A stretch of 64,000 bases of DNA from Pholis gunnellus. Taxonomy: Eukaryota; Chordata; Actinopteri; Perciformes; Pholidae. The notes under the pieces are model-generated. The model was not told where the DNA came from, ran no database searches, and was given only the letters and a program-made list of their open reading frames with translations. Shown piece after piece: positions 63,101 to 64,000 of the stretch; position 1 is the stretch's first letter; the number at the start of each line of letters is the position of its first letter. The position numbers and the translations under genes were made by a program. The stretch is taken from NCBI GenBank assembly GCA_910591455.2, contig OU342809.1:3612363-3676362 (forward strand), in the 5' to 3' direction.

Positions 63101-64000
63101 TACTCGGCGCGTGTTAGCAACTGCTTTTTAAGACACGTAAAAGCTTCAAAATTCACCAGAACTGTATTTACTGACATATTTCATATCGTAGAACAAAGCA
63201 TTAAAATGTCTTAAGCTTGTGTTAACCACAGACCTTATTTAAGGCATCTTACCAAAAACCAATTAAAATAACTATAGATGAGGGAACCAGAAGTGCAAAG
63301 ATGCTGACCAATTCCCTGGGTTTAAAACTCATTCCTGCATTAACGGTGTTCATATCCAGACTTTAATTTGGAGAAAAAGGAGACAAAGGAAATGCTGGAA
63401 ACCAATCTACATGTAAAACACAGATGTTCTAAGTGAGGTAAAACTGTTCAAACTTCAAACTGTCCTTTAAAAGTTGAAACTCAAATATTCTCAACAACCC
63501 CTTCCTGCAAGACTCCACCTCCTTTATAAACATAATACTAAATGTCTTTAGTCATCTATGTTGAAAAGCCTTTTATCTTCATCTTCCGTAGTGCCCGTTA
63601 ATTTTATGAATAGGTGTGTTTGCTCAGGATGTATACCTTTGCTCACTGCTCATAAGATAGATGGTTATCGATCCCTCTCTGGCTCAGACGGAGGGATGAC
63701 TCAGAGTGTGTGGCAGAATATCTCTCCCAGAGATAAGATGTCCCGCAGAGCTCCAGAATTAGAGACGGATCGATGTGTGAGCATGCCAGGAACATGCATC
63801 ATCATTTCCCCCACCGCACGAGAAAAGAAAAATATGTCGGGGGCAAACCTGATGACAGGGCAGATATACAAATAGTAGAAGAAGAATTTAGAGATGGAAT
63901 GAGGTTCCCCCGGTTTAAAATACTCAGATCGGAGTACAGATTAAATCAGTTGCCGTGGAATGAAACAGTTCTGTGACTAATTACTGTATATTAAATATAT
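60174..64000. other. Non-coding stretch to the window end
   Basis: No exon, RNA gene or mobile element is recognised. The part 60290-60660 is non-repetitive and AT-rich, a weak candidate regulatory block. The rest is plain AT-rich sequence with short homopolymers. Confidence 0.45.

Overview
The window is vertebrate nuclear DNA, almost certainly from a teleost fish. It has short GT-AG split exons, long AC/GT microsatellites, several dispersed repeat types common in fish genomes, and a complete eif4g2 (DAP5/NAT1) gene. No rRNA, tRNA, CRISPR or prokaryotic feature is visible.

Layout. (1) 1-2866 is a tandem duplication with a 1604-bp offset, made of unique sequence plus an AT-rich minisatellite. 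Between the two minisatellite blocks lie the last two exons of a HERC1-like HECT ubiquitin ligase on the minus strand (1155-1557); no upstream exon of that gene is in the window. (2) 3925-11181 (+) is an eight-exon gene whose exons join in frame to a 445-residue coiled-coil protein that I cannot name. (3) 12702-25200 (-) is eif4g2: a non-coding first exon, then 20 coding exons giving 899 residues (MIF4G, MA3, W2), starting at the GUG codon for which this gene is known. The coiled-coil gene and eif4g2 are convergent and their poly(A) signals are about 35 bp apart. (4) 25.4-64 kb has no gene I can support. It holds dispersed repeats, a decayed Ty3/Gypsy pol fragment, a short element with terminal inverted repeats, microsatellites, and blocks rich in TAATTA/CAATTA cores that look like candidate regulatory elements.

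How the genes relate. eif4g2 is a housekeeping translation factor with a CCAAT/ETS/YY1-type upstream region. The coiled-coil gene only shares a 3' boundary with it. The HECT piece is an orphan fragment in a repeat array. I found no convincing new multi-gene system. The best leads are the orphan HECT C-lobe in its tandem array, the unnamed coiled-coil gene, the conserved GUG start together with an absent caspase site in eif4g2, and the possible regulatory desert.
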